A DNA stretch of 64,000 bases from Lobosporangium transversale (GCF_002105155.1 NW_019029050.1:1-64000), one strand, 5' to 3'; counted from the first letter of the stretch, positions 43,875 through 57,657 are shown. Made by a program: numbers and translations. Notes: a model not told the origin generated them from the letters alone.

Positions 43875-45963
43875 CCCCAAGAAGTCCAAAAAGGAACCTA
43901 GAAGACACAGAAGACGAAAAAGGTGAGTTCATCCCACTCATAGTTTTGATGATTCTTGAGGAAGTTTGTTTATTTCATACTCACGTCAGTCTCGCTATTC
44001 TTATATGCTCAAAGAGCACCTTGCAAAGCGCTGTCGTTCCTGGAAGCGACATATTGCAGCCGATGGCGAACCCGTAGATTTACCCCTCCATATACTGGAT
44101 TTGATCGAGAATAACAAGTACGCACCAGAACCCCGCACCAAGTTCCAATCGCTTTTGACGGTGAAGGGTGGAGATCGAATTACTTCAATGGATCTTGGTC
44201 AGAGCCCAAAATTCTTTGCGAAAGGCTACCAAGGTCGCGAGTTTTTTGTGACCGAACAGATGATGAAGCTATGGAATGAACTCGAGAACAGTGAGTGGTC
44301 TGTCCAGAAGTGTTTATCGGGTCCAATGGGCGTCGGTAAATCATACATTTCATGGTTCCTTGTGGCCAAGGCATACGCACATGGTTGGCCAGTGCTTTAT
44401 ATTGCCGATGCTAGTAAGCTTAGCAATTGTGACACTAAAACTGCCGCATCAAAGCTGATCTGTCAAATCTTCTTATCCATCAACAAAGATATTTTGACAG
44501 CCTCAGAGCTCAAAGAAATGGTCGCAATTGAAACATCGAAGGATCCTTATGTGAATAGCGCCACCTGTATCTTTGCTGAACTACTCCAGTCAAGAAGTCA
44601 AAAGGCATTATTTGTCGTGGATGAGCATGGTGCACTATTTCCAGAAAGTAGTAAGTCTGCGCCCGAAAGGTTCCCATTTTTAGGGCCTCTACAGACTTTC
44701 AACTCCTGGAACAACTCAAATAATGCGAGAGTAGTGTTTAGCAGTACGGTAAGATTTGCAAAGCTCATTCTCAGAGACGCATCACATTATGTCGAGTATG
44801 TTGGTCCAATGTCGCCTGATATTTTCAATAAGCTACTGGATGTGATCATAGATAATCGCTACCCAACAGGCCGCCAACATTTGAATGAGCTACGAGGCGA
44901 GATTCAAAAAGCCACCGGATGTGTGCCACGGGAACTCAATATTTTTTTTGGCGAAGACATTGAAGGCATTGAGCTCACAGCTAATGGGATCAAGCAACGA
45001 CTAAAGGATTATGAGGAGGATCGCAAAGAACAATTCTTGGAGATCTTGAAGAACTGTTATAGTAAAATTGAACCGATATTCCAACCAACTACTCGTCAAG
45101 CTCTAGTCGATGTGTTTCTGCAAAGCAAGGATCATACAGGACCGCCACTTGATTGGCGATTCTACCATTTTGGAATAATGTATGAGTATCGGAACAAGGG
45201 CAGGAGTATGATTATGAAGCGCCCAATTACACCAGCATCTGAGGCGGCACTTTTGGGACTATACAGGCTATGTCCACTCCCCAACGACTACATATGTGCC
45301 GCAAGGCAGAATATCTTGCAACCTGCACAATTTTCCGATGTTTTCTTTCAGAAGCTTATCAAGCAAAACAACATAATCTTCAAGTCGACTAACCTCGCTG
45401 GGAAGGAGGAACAACTTTTAGAGCTGAGAGTCGATGGCTTTGAACATCTTCAAGATCCACCTAAAAGATTTGGCGATGAGGGCAAGAATATCTTGATACA
45501 TGGAGGCGAACTACCTCGATTCGATTTTATACTTGGCTACACTTTTATTCAAGTTTCGATTTCTAATTTTCAAAAACACAACGAGGGCACTGCAGCAATT
45601 GATTTGGCATTTACAGATCGGAAATATTCTAATGGCAGAAACCAAATCGAGTATTTCCTAGACTACACATACGGCGGAACTCACAGAGCAGAAATGGAAA
45701 TAACAGAGGTGACCAAAAAGACCCAAGCTAAGAATACTGGCGAAGGAAAATCAGTAATCGATAAAAGGGACTTCAAAGTAACGAGAGATGGTGTGCTGTG
45801 TCCGGACTTTATGATTTTGTATATTCGCGGGAAAAATGACTTTGATGACAAAGGCAACGAAGTACATAGACCCAATCACACTGGTAAAGTCCAGGAGTAT
45901 CCCCAGATAAGACATGTTTGTTGGGACGAAGCTAAAAGGAGCTTATTTGGTGATTCACTTTAA
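43875..45963 (+). CDS. Crinkler-type P-loop NTPase, header missing (5' partial)
   Basis: A main frame of about 660 codons reaches the stop at 45961-45963. It shows the conserved start of the CRN effector body (KRHIAADGEPVDLP, then GYQGREFFVTEQMMKLW), Walker A GPMGVGKSY, Walker B-like ALFVVDEHG and a C-terminal region (EITEVTKK, LCPDFMILYIRG) that may be a second nuclease-like fold. In fungi and oomycetes this NTPase-nuclease pair is a standard CRN body. The ubiquitin-like header is not found upstream. A small exon at 43875-43924 (PRSPKRNLEDTEDEK, an acidic linker) can join through a very short 38-nt intron (43925-43962) that keeps frame. Either an earlier header exon is missed, or the gene lost its 5' end near hairpin C. 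Confidence 0.7.
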
Positions 45964-46452
45964 TTTCAAATAAAATATTTTTGGGGCAATTCCTTTTTAA
46001 AAAGACGTCATATTGCAGGCATATTATATTTGTGGAGTTACGGAGTTACCTGAATTCTTAAGATGGTTGCAAATAGCCGAAGGTCTTCAACACTCATAAC
46101 TTGGAGAGCCCGACTGCATATTATATTTGCGATAATTATTTCTCTGCCCAGGTTCATGAAGCAATGTTCGAGTACATAGGAATCTCTCTCAATGATGCAC
46201 TATGCAATAGGTTGAGACTCCACTCAGTAGAAATTGTATTCACATCAACCATCTTATTGCCACTGTCGATCTACTCAAGTCTCCACTCATTACCTTGTTT
46301 CGCCTTTATTTTATTGTTCTTCAAGACGAAGGGCCACACTCCTCGGTGGAATGTTTAGCCGGGGGCGACTTTGTATTTCTTATATAAAAAAGAATTTGAA
46401 AAGTCGCCCCCATGGTCCATGCGCGTCATAGAGATCCTCGCTCACTTATTAA
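45964..46452. other. 3' flank of the NTPase Crinkler gene
   Basis: Noncoding as far as can be seen, and contains hairpin copy D. The second 550-bp repeat starts at its right edge. Confidence 0.55.
46361..46411 (-). repeat. 51-bp hairpin repeat, copy D (inverted)
   Basis: Perfect 12-bp arms, minus orientation. Flanks match A (ATGACGCGCA) on one side and B (GGCTAAACATTC) on the other, showing that A, B and D are one family. It sits 42 bp left of 550-bp copy 2. Confidence 0.85.
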
Positions 46453-47002
46453 GGCGACTGTTCGATGCTTGTTGGTTTTCCAAATCTGCTCTGATTTCAC
46501 CATAGTTTAGCAGAATTGATTAGCATCCCCTGAATAGCTGCCATCCAAAGGGATTAACTTCGAATGGACAGGATTTACTGTGTTGTTCAAAACAATAAAA
46601 CTTGACTGAAAGTCTGCTAATCCTCAAACTATGAGGCAAATAATGCCTCTGAACGCTTCAATAGGATTATGGCGAGCTTTTGGGGTGCAGAAAAGACAAG
46701 ATTGTCTCTTTTGAGCAATGAAGGATATAGGATTTGTTCCTTGGAGGCAAACTTTTTTAAAACCACGCTTGTTGCTAGTAAAAACACAAATGGTTCCCGT
46801 TTTCCGCATACTTTCAGCGCTTCCACAATCCAAGGGCTGTAATGTAGCCATTAAATGTTACATGTTTGTCGAAGTGTTGACACATCCCTTGCAAAAGTTC
46901 AGATGTATGCTAAGAATATTGTTTAAGGGACGTAGAGTGGTCAATAGCATGTGGCAGTATTCAGGTGTTTATACAGTATCAGATGGAGTCCGAACAGTCG
47001 CC
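46453..47002 (+). repeat. 550-bp TIR element, copy 2
   Basis: Same length, orientation and sequence as copy 1, with the same GGCGACTGTTCG / CGAACAGTCGCC ends. The left neighbour reads TTATTAA and the right ATTAGAC, so a TTA duplication is possible if one terminal A on each side is counted as element, but this is not secure. Confidence 0.85.
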
Positions 47003-47823
47003 ATTAGACGATTTGACATTCATATTTGCACCTCTCTTTCTCTTTTCCTAATTCTCACACAAATTTGCATGTACTCTCTTTGCTTATTTTTGCTTACGTT
47101 GACAGATGATAAACAGATTCAACATTTAAACGGAATAGTTTTTTCTTTTTTTTTTTTTTTATTACTTTTATTCCTACTCGCCCGAGAGAACAGACCACCA
47201 TGAATGGGAAGACCAGGTCTCAGACATTGCTCCTCTTTTGTTCACTGCGTATGTAATCTGACCGCAAAATCTTGAACCGTGTCTGGCCAAGAGCATTGCT
47301 CTTTCCTTTTTTTTTTGTTTGCAAAACCACCCCAAGCATATCAACCACATCAATCACATCAAACATTTCAAACGTATCAAACACAGCAAGCATATCAAAC
47401 ATGTAGAACATTGACACCCTCTCCTACGCCTTCCACAGAAATGATCGTGCATCTTTCTCTTTTCTTTGCTGTGAGCACACTCCAAAAATCCACTTACGTT
47501 TCGTTTTGAGCAAAAAAAAAAAGAATAACAAATAAAACTTGCATTTAGTGGTTTAAGTAGATATAGAGTATAATGTCCTGCGCCGACCATGTAAACGACA
47601 ACAAACAGAAGCACTGCCTCTGGCCGTTCCTACGCGGAGAAAGGCATGGCATTGCCTGTCAGGCCAAATCTATGCAACTTTTGTAATCTTCAAATAGCAT
47701 TGCTAATTTCAGACGGTGGCGCACGTATGCTCTCTTCAGGGCTGGTTTTTTTTTTTTTTTTTTTGGACTTTAATATCTTTGATTATCAAACATAGGGTGA
47801 CTCCTCCCTCATATTTTTAATTT
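47003..47823. other. Right flank of the island
   Basis: No exon supported. Contains poly(T) at 47147-47160 and a CATCAAACACAGCAAGCATAT-like degenerate repeat of about 10 bp at roughly 47330-47405 that yields a false repetitive frame. Confidence 0.5.
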
Positions 47824-49458
<1,635 letters not shown>

Positions 49459-49957
49459 TGATTTTTCTTGTTGTTCTCAAGAGATGAAATTTAGTGGTAA
49501 AGAGAAAGGAATGGAAAGAATAAAAAAAAAAAAAAAAAAAAAAAAAAGAAAAACTGAATGATGGGATGGAGAAAGAAAAAGAGGAACAAGAGGAAGTCAT
49601 CTCTTACACTTATTGTATGTATACATTTAATTATACCTCTGCATAGATCAAAAGCTCGGTTCTGCACAAAGTGACACTTTTAAGGATATTCTACTTCCCC
49701 ACACACAATACGCGCTGTCTTCCTCCCCAGCATTACAATGCTTTTCTTCTATGCTAACCGAGCCAGAGCCTCTAATAATTTGTATCACAAGTCAATTCCA
49801 ATCAATCTACTGTGCCTATTTGCATAAAACGCGTGCGGTCGTTTTTTTTTTTTTTTTTTTTATTTTTTTTTTTTTTTATTTTTTATTTTTTTTATTGCAG
49901 TCATTGAAAGTTTTTGTTTTCGTATGAAAAACATAAAATGATCTCCTCCTGGGATAT
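49459..49957. other. Intergenic region between the SDR and uS2 genes
   Basis: SDR promoter and uS2 3' flank, with poly(A) near 49521-49547 and poly(T) near 49843-49890. No exon seen. Confidence 0.6.
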
Positions 49958-51283
49958 TTAAGCACCCCACGACTCAGTGGCAACGGGCTCAGCTGCCCAA
50001 TCAGCAGAGCTAGCCTCAGCGCCCCAGTCGGCATCAGCAGGAGCAGCGGCGGCCTCAGCACCCCATTCAACAGGGTTGGCCTCACCAGGAGCCCAGGAGC
50101 CAGCGACATCATCGCCAGCACCCTTCTCGGCAGCAGCAGCAGCGGCCTCCTCCTCAGCCTTCTCTTCGGGATCACGGTAGAAGAACATGTCAACCATGAC
50201 ATCCCAAGGAGCAGAGCGAGAGATGGTACCACGGAGACGGAGGACCTCACGAGCCAACAACCAGTAAGCGAGACCAATGGCGTGCTTGGAGCGGTTGTTG
50301 GTAGGGATAGCAACATCGACGTACTTAAGGGGAGACTCGGTATCAGCAAAGGCAATGACAGGGATGTTGACATACGAGGCCTCCTTAATAGCCTGGTGAT
50401 CGGTCAAAGGATCGGTGACAATGATCAAGCGAGGCTCCTTGAAGGCACGGGTGATATAATTGGTGAAGGTACCAGGGGTGAAGCGACCAGCAATGGCTTG
50501 AGCACCGGTGTGCGAGGCGAACTTCAAAGCGGCACGCTGACCGAAAGCGCGAGCAGAGATGACGCAAATATCAGCAGGGTTCTCGATTGCGACGATGATA
50601 CGGGCAGCGAGAATAATCTTCTCCCAGGTCTTGCCAATGTTAATGATGTGGACACCTATTTTTTTTTTTTTTTTGTAAGATCATTGAAAAAATTGTTATT
50701 ATAAAGAAGCATCAAAGAGAACTAATACACTAAAGTCTCTCCTGCGGTAGGCAGAAAGGTAATGTTGTCTTTTGCTGATAATGATTCTCAGCTCGCTCCG
50801 CTCGCTCAACGCCTTCTTCAAAAAAGGATCGGCCGAATTATCATTTGTGCTATGCACACTCTAGTGATTCTGTAAATATATAGCCATGACCACAATTGTA
50901 TCCAATTCCATGTATATATTTTTGTTGTAACATTCTGGCTTAGTAGAAGGGCTTTCTGCTGGCGCCGGTATCGAGTATTGGTTTAAAAAAAAAAAAAAAA
51001 AAAAAAAAAGTTGACTCATTCAGATCCAAAACTTGATCCAAAACCTGATCTTAATCCTGATCCTGGTCCAAATCCTACTGCATGATCCTGATTCTAATCT
51101 TGATCATGTCCTTCTGTTTGAAGAAAAAAAAAAAAAAATAAAAAACTTACCATCAGCACGGCGCTTCCAGACGTAGGGCTCCATGTGAACATCGCAGTTC
51201 TTGGTTCCCAAATGGGACTGAGCAGAGAGGAGGAGCTTAATATCCTCCTCAGTGGCTTTAAGAATAGCAGGCAATCCAGACAT
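49958..51283 (-). CDS. RPS0: 40S ribosomal protein uS2 (RPS0/RPSA)
   Basis: Two exons (51151-51283, 49958-50655) give 276 residues. It is a structural component of the small ribosomal subunit needed for 18S rRNA maturation. Near-invariant segments are easy to see: [20 protein letters not shown] in exon 1, then [53 protein letters not shown] and [23 protein letters not shown] in exon 2. The C-terminal tail is Ala/Glu/Trp-rich (ADWAAEP..., SWGA), as in fungal and animal homologues. The ATG at 51283 gives [15 protein letters not shown], the family start. The 495-nt intron (50656-51150) is long for a small gene and contains a compact segment with imperfect snoRNA-like boxes near 50770-50860. Confidence 0.97.
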
Positions 51284-52153
51284 GGCTATCGATATTATGG
51301 TGATAGCTAATGAAATCAGTGATGAGATGGATGGCATGTCAGTGATGAATTCTTACAATGGAAGTAAGCTTCTTCTTCCCTAACCCCCTCACTCCTCCTG
51401 TTTGTTTTTCCAGTAATTATCATTTTAGTTGTCCAAAGCCCTGTAAAATATCTTCTTCCTTTGCAAAGTATCAATCACACTGATGGTGGAGAAAAAAGGC
51501 TATCAAATCCTTTAGTTGGGATCTGTCGTATCCATCCATTGTAATATCAGAGCAGTAGCAAATATGTCTTTACTATTTGTATTCCTCATTAAAAATATCC
51601 CATGCCAGAATAATATCCCACATCAAATCAAGTATTCATCCCAATGGTACCCTTATTCATCTATGCCTCTCATAACAGCAATTTAGTATTCCATACAAGA
51701 GAGATCCGGAAATGTGGCCGAAAGAGAGGGAGCTCTGTTTCACAATGCGACCTTCTTTTTCTACCAGATTTCAGTCACGTGCATAATGCTAAAGCAAAGC
51801 CACGATAAACAAGTTTTCAGTTCAGTCAATATTTTATTAAAAATGATATGCTGTCTAAGTGATTGAGTTTGTGGTTTGTAATATAATGCTCGATTTACTG
51901 CGAAAAAATATAAAAAAAAAGAAGGGAAAATAATGCCGCCCACCTAAACCAAGTAAAAGTATCATATTTAAATCGACTCCTTCCTTCAAATTCCCGCCCA
52001 TACCCCTTGTCGTCGCAACTGTCAACACTTCCGAACCCATGCTTCCCTTGCTATGAACCATTGTATGCTGTGATGTTGCTCAAGCCGGACCTTTAGAGAC
52101 GAAATCCAGTTATTTGGTATGTTTGAGCATATACATCATGTCCTTATTTTTCT
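51284..52153. other. Intergenic region upstream of uS2
   Basis: uS2 promoter and 3' flank of the deubiquitinase gene. No exon supported. Confidence 0.6.
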
Positions 52154-54686
52154 CTACTTTTTGGGAACGCTCCATCCTTGCGATGATGCTTTGGAATGGT
52201 TGGCGCTACCATTTACAAAAGGTTTGGAGGAACTAGGGCCCATTGGTGTTGGTGCAATAGAGCCAGGAGTTGGTACAGACGTCTTTTGATCAGAACGAAT
52301 ATAAAATAAGACATATGCTACACCATCGCTAGATCTACTGGCTGGTACTGATGATGCTGACAGAGCTGCTGCAAGGGCTGCTGATTCTGATACACCGCCG
52401 TTGGTCATTGTTCCATTGAGGGTCGGCTTAGCACTATGAGACTCTCCAGCCTCTTCACCGATAACTGTAACGTCTGATTCATTTACAACACTGATGTTGG
52501 TATCGTCAATATGAAGCCACTCGTCGTTTTGCCTTAGTACATCACACGTATAATGGCCGCCTGCAGCACTCCGACCATGATGATAAACAACGCCAAAGAG
52601 CTTATAGGGAATAGGGGTTGAAGGACGACGCGAAGGAGATATGATATCTAACAGGAATGACCGAAAAAAGAGTTTTAAGATATAAGATTGTGTTTATAAA
52701 CCGTTATATGCATATACACAGTATTATAGATTCAAAACAATCACCAATTTACCTGGCTGAAGGTTTAGCACTGCCTTGTATCCAACTTGCTTATGTAGCT
52801 TTTGTGTACCGCCATCCTTATAGACAAACCGTTTCAAATGAAGGACGAGGACTGGGGGTGCATGCTCAATGAAAATCTTCTTAGTCGCCTCAACGGTAAT
52901 ACCTCCCTTTTCTGAGCTGGTGAAACCGTCAAGAACTTCTGGCGCGGTCGAGTTAAATATGGCATCTTCAATAGTAAGAACATTGTCGGGGGTTAAATCC
53001 AGCTGTAGAGCCTGGAATGGTTCAAGTGTGACAGAATCCTTTTGAGACGGGATTCGAAGAATAGAGCGTAACTGGCCCGAGAAAATAGTAGAAATGGGGG
53101 TTTCTGAAAACTGGGTTGAACGTGTATAGGATGCCTTGTTTCTAGGTCCGGTGACTTCCATCCACTCATCTTCGCTCACACCGCCTTCACTGTCTTCATG
53201 CTCTACAGTTCCATTGGTATCCAATCCTTGCGGCTTCTCTTTCATAGCGGCAAAGAACTCCTCGTGAAGACCATCCAGCAAGAAGCCCAGGAACTCTTGG
53301 CAATCTTCCTGTCGACCACGCATGGAATCAAAGCGCTTGAGTCCGCGAAGGGCATCATACACGTATTCTGGTACAAAGGGTGGACCATAATCCGGCTGAT
53401 TCTTTTTTGAGATATGAAATTCATTCAAAAAGATTATCCTGAGTATGATAAAAGGCCGATTAATAATGTGACTTCTCAATAAACATCAATAGACAACGAT
53501 CTCACCAGTCAAAACTTACAGGGAATCCACCAAAGGCGTGGTGCTCTTGAAATTGTGCACAGCATGTTTTCTGATTTGTGTGAGAAGGTTGTAGAATGGA
53601 GGACAGTGCAGAAGCGGCTGCAAGATCTGTTATTTGAAAAGTAAGAGTCGCAATAATGAAGTCAGGCCCCTGGTCCCTCAATTGTAGTTATAAAATAATA
53701 ATGATATGGTTCAGATACTGAGAATTTGCACTTACTGCATTCATAAAGCACATATTGCCATTGTTAACCAATCCTCGAGGCTGAATCAAAGGTGAGGTGT
53801 ACGTGGGTTTGTGTCTGTGCAAGACATCTGCAATACCTTCAAACTTGACACCATTCACATTAGCTACTTTGTGGCTTTGATCTCCTTGCTTCTCTCCTAC
53901 AGTGCCATTTGGGACTGAGGGCGTTGAGGCTGGCGCTGGATTCTTTGATCGAAGCAATTCAGCCCAACTCTTAGGTTTAACAGGAGCCGCTGGCACAGAC
54001 GGGCCACTCTCTCCAGCAGTAGTGCCTTGTGGCGGGGGCGTTGAACCGTTGACTGTTGTTGATACACTGTTTTGTCCTGTTCCTACTTCTATTACCGACT
54101 CTGAGGAATCGTTGGCACCATGTTGTATTTGCTTCTGTGAATGTTGGCTGGTTGCGAGGGATTGGGTAAGAGGAGAAGCGACTTTTTTCTTTGGTGGAAA
54201 GCCATCTAGAATCATATGTTGAACAGACGATTCAATTAACAATCGAGACTTGACACTCGTTCCATCTATCCAAGATCACACGATTACACATCAAGACACA
54301 AACCTTTGGGCCTGCGACCGATAGACCAGATAACCTAGAATACAAATAAGAGCAGAAAATAATCAGTAAAACATTTGATCTACATACTGACAAAAGAATA
54401 TGTCATAAAGTCCCTAATTCATTCTTTTGCTTCAACAATTCTTGGTTAAAATGGATGCATGTGATCTAGTTGATTTGTCATGAGACGCTCACATACCCGA
54501 TCGACATCATCCTTGCAGACGACTTTGCTGATTTCCTCTCTGGTAAGTTCTCCGAAAGCCGGCCCTTGATGTGGGTCGTAAGACTAAGGAGAATAGAAAT
54601 AGGGAACAGATTTATTTAGGAATAAATTCGCAGCTATCTTTGAAAATTCCTATTATGCAGTTCCATACCTTGGCCAAGCTTTTCAT
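52154..54686 (-). CDS. Ubiquitin carboxyl-terminal hydrolase, UBP3/USP10-like
   Basis: Seven exons (54686-54669, 54583-54497, 54334-54304, 54205-53736, 53626-53520, 53438-52753, 52647-52154) give about 585 residues. It is a cysteine protease that removes ubiquitin from substrates. The catalytic Cys box is RGLVNNGNMCFMNA/ILQPLL, split by an intron right after it. The conserved QEDCQEFLGFLLDGLHEEF follows. The His box is AAGGHYTCDVLRQ, with Asp in EWLHIDD, and VLHLKRFVYKDGG is the usual central strand. The N-terminal half is Ser/Thr/Pro-rich. Yeast Ubp3 and human USP10 (with Bre5/G3BP) share this catalytic domain and act in traffic, ribophagy and stress granules; the same role is inference. The first coding exon encodes only MKSLAK. 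Confidence 0.9.
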
Positions 54687-57010
54687 GAGATAATATAATA
54701 ATAAAAGAAGAAAGAAAGAGAGAAGGAAAGGAAAGGCGATGCGTATGAAAATACGATTGACTTTTAGGGTGTTAAAAGCGGTGGTTGTTTTTTAAAGCTG
54801 TAATTTTAGCAAAGATGAATAAATACAGCCAAAAGGGACAATTGTATCCGTTGGCACACGATCACAAAGTAGAGTGGAGAATAAAAAGCGCCAATAAAAG
54901 CAGATTAGGCAAAAAAAGAGCCAATAAAGATGCAAAGGCGAAGGCTGTACAGAAGAAATGCAGAGTTCGTGGCGAGTTATGATCTGAAGATGGCTATTAT
55001 ACAAATGACAGCGGAAATGCTTGGATAAAAAAAAAGGAAAAAACCAATGGATCAAGATCGATCAATTCGAGGGACAGAAAACGAAGAGTGTACTGTACAA
55101 AATAAAAACAAAATAAAACAAAGGGAGAATGGGTGAGTAAGCTAGAGAGAGAGTGAGTAAGTTAGAGTGGGTGTGAGTGATGAGGAGAGAAGGGGAGTGT
55201 AAGTAAAAGCAGAGATCGCAACAATGGAAGGGAAGAAAGAAAAGAGTGTTGGAGCAAAGGAATGTTGGAGCAAAGGAATGTTGGAGAAAGTTTTTTTTTT
55301 TTTTTTTTCGTTGCTGTGTACCGTACACAAGCAGTGTGACATGAGTGGTGGGATTGTTCAGTGTTTGTTGTGGGCTCCTTTACTTGTTAAGCGAGTCATC
55401 GATTAGACTGTCCGTTTTCTATTACCGCAGCAGGTCCAACTGGACGATGTAAACGTTATGGCCATATCAGAATCTCTCCTAAACTGTTATCCATCCAATT
55501 TACTAGCAATCGGTATCAGTAAGATCCTAATAAAGCTTGATCATGAAGCCAAGGCAATAGGAACAGAGACTACCAAAAATAAAAAATAAAATAAAAAAAA
55601 ACTACATATTATACTGATTGCATAAACGTTTACTTGCAGCATTATGCTGTCGTAATACAAGTAACCATGCTGCAGTATAAGAGGAAGGAGTAACCGTATA
55701 TATGAACTCTTTATCGACAACTTAGCCTTGACAGGATCAATACCTCATTGCCAATGATGAATTGCTCTTTATGGAAAATGCATTATATCTCTCCATAGCT
55801 ACAAGCTTATATATTGATCCTCTGAATAGCGTACACATCGTTACAACTTTGTATAGAAATTCTGATATAAATGAATATTCAAATGTTTGGATCTCAAGGG
55901 TACCATTTTTCTATTCATTTGCAGTTGGTATATCTTTCAGAATTTCAAGATAATCTGTTATAACGTGAAACCAGCAAGGTAATGCGATATAATATTCTTA
56001 TAAACTCTTCAACTTCTTGTTGAAAGAAATAGAAATGCCAGACAAGCGCTAAGGCAAAAGAGAAAACAGTGTTTGATAGTTCATCTCCGTTACTAGAACC
56101 TTTAATACACAAAAAAAAAAAAAAAAAAAAAAAATACTACAACAGGGAATAGGATGTTGTAAATCTATCAGCAATCACTTTGGTGGACAAGGTCCAATCG
56201 GGCTTGTCATCCTCTTTTCTTGCGCGTAGACTTTTTTTTCTCCTTCAAAAGAGGAATGGAAAAAGTAGAAAAAGGAAGTCTTTAACATGGACATCCAATA
56301 AACCTGGTAAAATTTGCCCCGCATGCTGTTTGCAGACCAAATTGAAGTTTTTTTTTTTTTTTTAGCTTTGTCAGGCAGTAAACACTTTATTATAGATCAG
56401 CCTCTCCCATGTCATTTGCTGTCATATGATACAAATGGTACACCAGCGCTATTAAATTGGGTAACCAATATGTTAGTTCTTTTACATGGGTGGAGCATTC
56501 ATGCTGTAGGTCATAAAACGAATTAACAGAATGGTGCCCAGTTGTTTTATTTGCAAGCAATTATACAATTCAAGGATAATAGGACATATGATGCATAAAA
56601 TGGATCGGTTTTTTGTACTGTCGCTGGATATTCCAACATCCAGTCTTTTTTTCAGAACTAGGAAGAAAGAGAGGAAATGGGAGGGTGAAGGGAATATTCC
56701 AAAGATCACTTCCTTTTTTAGTCTAAAAGCTGGGTCTTCTTCAGTGGTTATTTATCGATCATATAATAGAAATGTCAGTGAAGCGCAATATCTTGATTTC
56801 TTTTGTAAAAGATCCATGGATGGAGATCTGGTTACTTTAAAAGGTTGTTAGACTCAATAAACTATTCATGATATTGGTCTGTGTTCCAGTCAATTAGACC
56901 AAAACAAAAAATAAAAAAAAATAAAAAACAACTTAGTTGAACTTTCAAGCTTTCACTATACACAAGAAGGTCACGTACTGCTACTAGGCTTAGAACCTTC
57001 AAGGGCGGTT
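54687..57010. other. 2.3-kb region without a supported gene
   Basis: Frames of 60-106 codons exist around 56180-56850 but show no family features, codon bias or splice context that I trust. The left part (54690-55400) is purine-rich and is probably the promoter of the deubiquitinase gene. Poly(A) occurs near 56110-56133. Confidence 0.5.
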
Positions 57011-57626
57011 TCATTTGGGAACTTGGATTTTGACCTGCGCCGCTAACTCGGGTCTATCAGCCTCAAGTTGCTGTAATGTCTTTTGTGCTGCTTCTTTGAC
57101 ATCGTTCTCGTTGCGTTCAACCGTGTTATCCCATAGGCGACACACTAATGCGCATGTCACAAGCAAGACATCATATTATTATATCAGTCATATATGCCAA
57201 CCAAATGATTTGAAAATTAAATAGTACATCTTATTGAATAAGGCACTTACGCGACTTGTTGTGAGCCGGCTGTCCAGCTGGCGTTTGGTCAAAGTGACTA
57301 TAGTCCTTAATTTGCATCTTGCAGACATAGCACATTTTCGTGTGGCATTGAGGGCATGTCATCTTATTACACCCTATACAAGTATAACAAGGGCCGATCG
57401 AGAGAAAACGTCAGCTACAAAAACACCCGTGGACACATAACTAGTGGGGTATATCATATTTCAACTTGCCTTCAGTCTTAAAGAATCTAGATTTGCACTT
57501 TGGACATTCTCGAATGAGGGCCTGCGACATTTGCTCCTCAACTTTGTGTTGCGCGGACAAAACGTTGTTTTTCTCTCGCTCCTTTCGATACTCTATCATC
57601 CAATATAGATTGATTATTATTAAATC

Positions 57627-57657
<31 letters not shown>

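Larger units (their letters stand above)
34699..47002. mobile_element. 12.3-kb island bounded by identical 550-bp direct repeats; candidate composite mobile element
   Basis: The outer borders are two same-orientation, apparently identical 550-bp repeats with 12-bp terminal inverted repeats. Between them lie a chromodomain DDE transposase, a primase-helicase of viral/selfish-element type, a DUF3627-like gene and two Crinkler genes, with four copies of one short hairpin repeat. None of these is a housekeeping gene, and the flanking genes are ordinary. The island could be one element, two copies of a small element that trapped DNA between them, or several nested insertions. No clear target-site duplication spans the whole: the outer flanks share only AT (copy 1 left ...CAAT, copy 2 right ATTA...). 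Confidence 0.6.

Noticed and set aside
34699..47002. LTR retrotransposon flanked by 550-bp LTRs
   Set aside because: The repeats start GG and end CC with a 12-bp TIR instead of TG...CA, and no reverse transcriptase, RNase H, protease or gag frame lies between them.
47279..47509. Gln/Thr/Tyr-rich frame right of the island
   Set aside because: Caused by a degenerate 10-bp repeat; no homologous pattern recognised.
56180..56851. Overlapping 60-106 codon plus-strand frames
   Set aside because: No family similarity, frames broken by poly(T), and no splice sites joining them into a longer product.
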